Below are positions 4,787 to 5,672 of a stretch of DNA of 5,672 bases, piece by piece. The stretch lies in NCBI GenBank assembly GCA_013331015.1, contig DUHF01000320.1, positions 6,255 to 11,926 on the forward strand, given 5' to 3'. Made by a program: the position numbers and the translations under genes. Each line of letters opens with the position of its first letter. Position 1 is the first letter of the stretch. Source of the DNA: Methanoregula sp. (GTDB lineage: Archaea > Halobacteriota > Methanomicrobia > Methanomicrobiales > Methanospirillaceae). The notes under the pieces are model-generated. The model was not told the DNA's origin and ran no database searches. It saw only the letters and a list, made by a program, of their open reading frames with translations.

Positions 4787-5672
4787 AACAGTTCCCTCCG
4801 TTCTTTAACGGCTTTTGCAAGATCGTGGCGTTCGGTCAGCCCCCCGATGGCTTCCGCGAGTTTCTGGTCCTCAAGAACCGTGGTGATCCAGTTCACAAAG
4901 TCCCCGCGGCCGACATGGTACTGGATCGAGTCCTTGGGAACTACGTGCAGGAGTTCCTCGAACTGGTCAAGGCTGTACGCGGTGTGGCCGATGAACCCGG
5001 CCGGGCCGGCGAAGTGGAATGCGTCCTCCGGCGCCAGTACCCGCAGGGTTCTTGCCGATCTCCGGTTCTTCATCACGCGGATGTTGCGCTCCTCCATATG
5101 GGCAAGAACCCGCATGTACGTCTTGAACGCATCATCGGCATCATGGTGGCTGAAGTAGGCGTGGACTTCCCCGCACGTGCCGTACTTCGAGGCCATGTAG
5201 TAGAAGTGGTCGCTTGTCTGGAGATAACGCCACAGCGGCTTGTCCACCGCGTACGGCCGGGCATTCTGCACCGCAAAAAACGCGGTCTTCTGCCGGTCAT
5301 TGCCCATCCATGCCGAGGTGTCCTTCTCGAGATCCGCCCACGATATGCTGTCGTGAACTTCGATATTTTCTGCCGGAGGGTGTGCTGCCACGACATCGCT
5401 TGGGAGAACGCTCTTTACTCCCCGCTTCTCCAGTTCGCCGGGAAGTGCCCGCAGGAAATCGAAGATCCCGGTCTCTTTCCAGAAATGCTCCCCGAAGGTC
5501 TCGTAGTCGAGGAAGACGTTGATGACATCGCCGGCGGATCCGGCCACCCAGTCTGCGTATGTGTCGGCAGTCAGCGGGTAACGTTCCCACGAGCGGTTGG
5601 CAAAGCGGAAGGCGATGTCATCCGAGAGGGTGACATTGCGCAGGAGGACGGGAATGCCCCTGCATGCATAGA
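4768..5672 (-). CDS. GH57 alpha-amylase-like glycoside hydrolase, C-terminal part (5' truncated by window edge)
   Basis: Predicted cytoplasmic alpha-glucan hydrolase of glycoside hydrolase family 57, closest in style to the M. jannaschii MJ1611 group. The frame stays open to the window edge, so about 300 C-terminal residues are visible and the true start is outside. A GTG at 5547 is internal: readable protein (…FRFANRSWERYPLTADTYADW) precedes it. Counting from that valine as 1, DYETFGEH at 14-21 matches GH57 motif IV, whose Asp is the proposed acid/base. TSDHFYYM at 111-118 and the following VHAYFS are also typical of the MJ1611-like group. The catalytic nucleophile Glu and the HQP motif would lie upstream, unseen. 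Residues about 174-245 look like a separate C-terminal domain (AFHF near 176-179, RGDFVNWI near 214-221), reminiscent of DUF5752. The gene ends in TAG and overlaps the next gene by 19 nt, so the two are probably co-transcribed and serve polyglucan turnover. Exact substrate is unknown. Confidence 0.88.
   Translation of the reverse strand, partial: YACRGIPVLLRNVTLSDDIAFRFANRSWERYPLTADTYADWVAGSAGDVINVFLDYETFGEHFWKETGIFDFLRALPGELEKRGVKSVLPSDVVAAHPPAENIEVHDSISWADLEKDTSAWMGNDRQKTAFFAVQNARPYAVDKPLWRYLQTSDHFYYMASKYGTCGEVHAYFSHHDADDAFKTYMRVLAHMEERNIRVMKNRRSARTLRVLAPEDAFHFAGPAGFIGHTAYSLDQFEELLHVVPKDSIQYHVGRGDFVNWITTVLEDQKLAEAIGGLTERHDLAKAVKERRELLWSHIR

Overview
The window looks like a piece of a methanogenic archaeal chromosome, most likely Methanomicrobiales (Methanoregula/Methanospirillum-like). 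This rests on gene content: a cupin-type (archaeal) glucose-6-phosphate isomerase, an archaeal phosphoribulokinase, a short archaeal glycogen-synthase-like glycosyltransferase and an MJ1611-like GH57 glycosidase. The DNA is GC-rich, and start sites have clear GGAGG/GGTGA ribosome binding sites. The lineage is inferred from recognised protein families, not from a database search.

All five large genes are on the minus strand, so transcription runs from high to low coordinates. (1) 5672-4768: C-terminal part of a GH57 glycoside hydrolase, cut by the window edge. (2) 4786-3641: a GT-B glycosyltransferase overlapping the GH57 gene by 19 nt. (3) A 122-nt gap with a T7 tract and an inverted repeat. 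(4) 3518-2556: phosphoribulokinase. (5) A 106-nt gap with a perfect 7-bp inverted repeat wrapped around a TATA-like core. (6) 2449-1409: 6-phosphofructokinase. (7) 1412-663: cupin phosphoglucose isomerase, coupled to the kinase by an ATGA overlap. The spacing suggests three transcription units: GH57-GT, prk, and pfk-pgi.

Together these genes read as a sugar-phosphate and polyglucan module. The glycosyltransferase and GH57 enzyme would build and break an alpha-glucan reserve. Phosphoglucose isomerase interconverts G6P and F6P, and phosphofructokinase converts F6P to FBP. Phosphoribulokinase makes ribulose-1,5-bisphosphate for an archaeal RuBisCO, the reductive hexulose-phosphate pathway described in Methanospirillum. 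No RuBisCO, hexulose-phosphate synthase or phosphorylase lies in the window.

Positions 1-662 hold no large convincing gene. About 1-440 is packed with perfect G/C-rich hairpins, including a repeated CGCCCCCTTGGG element, and has a two-sided T-tract terminator candidate. At 463-634, on the plus strand and convergent to pgi, lies a small cysteine-rich reading frame. It has a strong ribosome binding site but appears to need a frame change. It is preceded by a possible 24-codon leader peptide overlapping two mutually exclusive hairpins. This small locus is the least explained part of the window.
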